Below, piece after piece: positions 63,295-64,000 of a stretch of 64,000 nt of DNA. The notes under the pieces were generated by a model, which was not told the origin of the DNA, did not search any database, and saw only the letters and a list, made by a program, of their open reading frames with translations. The translations under genes and the position numbers were made by a program. Location: the NCBI GenBank assembly GCA_902363595.1, contig CABJAP010000017.1, positions 1-64,000 on the forward strand, read 5' to 3'. Origin of the DNA: Clostridia bacterium (lineage in GTDB: Bacteria; Bacillota; Clostridia; Peptostreptococcales; Anaerovoracaceae). Within the stretch, counting starts at the first letter, position 1; each line of letters begins with the position of its first letter.

Positions 63295-64000
63295 ATGGGA
63301 ACGTATAAAGTTGTAATTACAGACAGAGAATATGAAACAATCGATCACGAGCGGAGAATTCTCAAGGAAATTGACGCCGACCTTTATGATTATCAGGTCA
63401 AAGACGCAGAAGATATTATTCGGGTGGCGAAAGACTGCGATGCAATGATCGTCCAGTACGCCAAGATAACGAAAGAGGTAATCGGCCAGCTGGACAAATG
63501 CAAAATCATCGCCCGATATGCGACCGGATACGATGGAATTGATATAAAGGCGGCTACGGACAGAGGAATTTTCGTAACAAATGTAAATGATTATTGCAGT
63601 CAGGAGGTTTCGACCCATGCGCTGGCGCTGCTTTTGGAGCTTGTTCAGAAGACCGGCCGCTTTGACCGCTGGACCCGGGAAGGGAAATGGGGCTACCAAT
63701 GCGGACTCCCCTTTTCAGGGTTAAAGGAACAAATCGTGGGTGTAATCGGATTTGGGAAAATCGCCCAAGCTTACATTGAAAAAGTAAAACCTTTATGCAA
63801 AGAGATCTGGGCATACGATAAATTTGTACCGCCAGAGGTCATGGTAAATTCAGGAGTCCGGCCAAAATCCTTTGAAGAATTGATCTGCGGAGCCGACTAC
63901 ATTTCCCTCCATGCGCCTCTGACCGATGATACTTATCATATGTTCAACAAAGATACCTTTAAAATAATGAAACCTACCGCAGGGCTGATCAACGTGGCCA
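63295..64000 (+). CDS. D-2-hydroxyacid dehydrogenase, copy 3 (partial, runs off the window)
   Basis: At least 235 residues, open to the last base. MGTYKVVITDREYETIDHER, RYATGYDGIDIKAATDRGI and the NAD loop GVIGFGKIAQAY are very close to the gene at 56498. The catalytic arginine should come right at the window edge (LINVA...). Only a weak ribosome site (TAGGAAA) lies before the ATG at 63295, so coupling to the aminotransferase gene 6 bp upstream is likely. Confidence 0.85.
   Translation, partial: MGTYKVVITDREYETIDHERRILKEIDADLYDYQVKDAEDIIRVAKDCDAMIVQYAKITKEVIGQLDKCKIIARYATGYDGIDIKAATDRGIFVTNVNDYCSQEVSTHALALLLELVQKTGRFDRWTREGKWGYQCGLPFSGLKEQIVGVIGFGKIAQAYIEKVKPLCKEIWAYDKFVPPEVMVNSGVRPKSFEELICGADYISLHAPLTDDTYHMFNKDTFKIMKPTAGLINVA

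Overview
The window is a replication-origin segment of a low-to-mid GC, Gram-positive, endospore-forming Clostridia-type chromosome (Bacillota). The order gyrA-gyrB-recF-dnaN-dnaA / oriC / rpmH-rnpA-yidD-yidC-jag-mnmE-mnmG-rsmG-noc-parA-parB is the classical Firmicutes origin block. spoIIR, a SPOCS/LysM coat-type protein and a SigB/F/G-type sigma factor support a spore former. I cannot name the species; an anaerobe of the Clostridium / Family XIII kind is my guess.

Layout. 1-6.0 kb: mixed genes (nucleotidyltransferase, shikimate-kinase-like protein with a lost P-loop, ferredoxin-domain protein, PAP2 phosphatase, acyltransferase, two zinc-ribbon membrane proteins), an M15 peptidase remnant, and two nearly identical inverted copies of a ~113 bp repeat. 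6.0-16.5 kb (minus strand): trpS, sigma factor, anti-sigma kinase, gyrA, gyrB, recF, dnaN, dnaA, running away from the origin. 14.99-16.76 kb: a bipartite oriC with DnaA boxes on both sides of dnaA and a DnaA-trio/AT-rich unwinding element between dnaA and dnaN. 16.8-25.9 kb (plus): ribosome, RNA-modification, membrane-insertion and chromosome-segregation genes with two parS sites, one forming the noc terminator. 25.9-33.8 kb: SprT-like protease, SPOCS-LysM protein, spoIIR, HtrA protease, Hsp33, DUF1934, a 30-residue membrane peptide and DUF1846.

33.8-64 kb is an accessory catabolic island, almost all on the plus strand. A GAF-type sigma-54 activator is followed by a sugar-type ABC transporter operon with a GldA-like dehydrogenase and a zinc dehydrogenase lacking its Rossmann core. 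Then comes a compact 13-gene run (41.8-53.4 kb): aldehyde dehydrogenase, iron alcohol dehydrogenase, SDR, a two-segment membrane peptide plus sodium:solute symporter, three unrecognised proteins, a LarA-family racemase/epimerase, a quinone-oxidoreductase-type MDR protein, KDPG-type aldolase, 2-keto-3-deoxy sugar-acid kinase and a D-2-hydroxyacid dehydrogenase. A frameshifted altronate/galactarate-type dehydratase (uxaA family) lies divergently from a second GldA/2-hydroxyacid dehydrogenase unit. These are followed by a PAS-type sigma-54 activator, a LuxR regulator, and a third unit (GldA-like, SDR, aminotransferase, 2-hydroxyacid dehydrogenase running off the window).

How it fits together. 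The dehydratase, kinase and aldolase are the steps that turn an aldonate-type acid into a 2-keto-3-deoxy acid, phosphorylate it, and split it to pyruvate plus a triose phosphate. The dehydrogenases and LarA-like enzyme could feed polyols, aldehydes or epimeric hydroxyacids into that route. Consensus -24/-12 (sigma-54) promoters stand before the ABC operon, the 13-gene operon, uxaA and the second GldA unit, with related dyad elements nearby. This looks like one sigma-54 regulon with an unassigned substrate.
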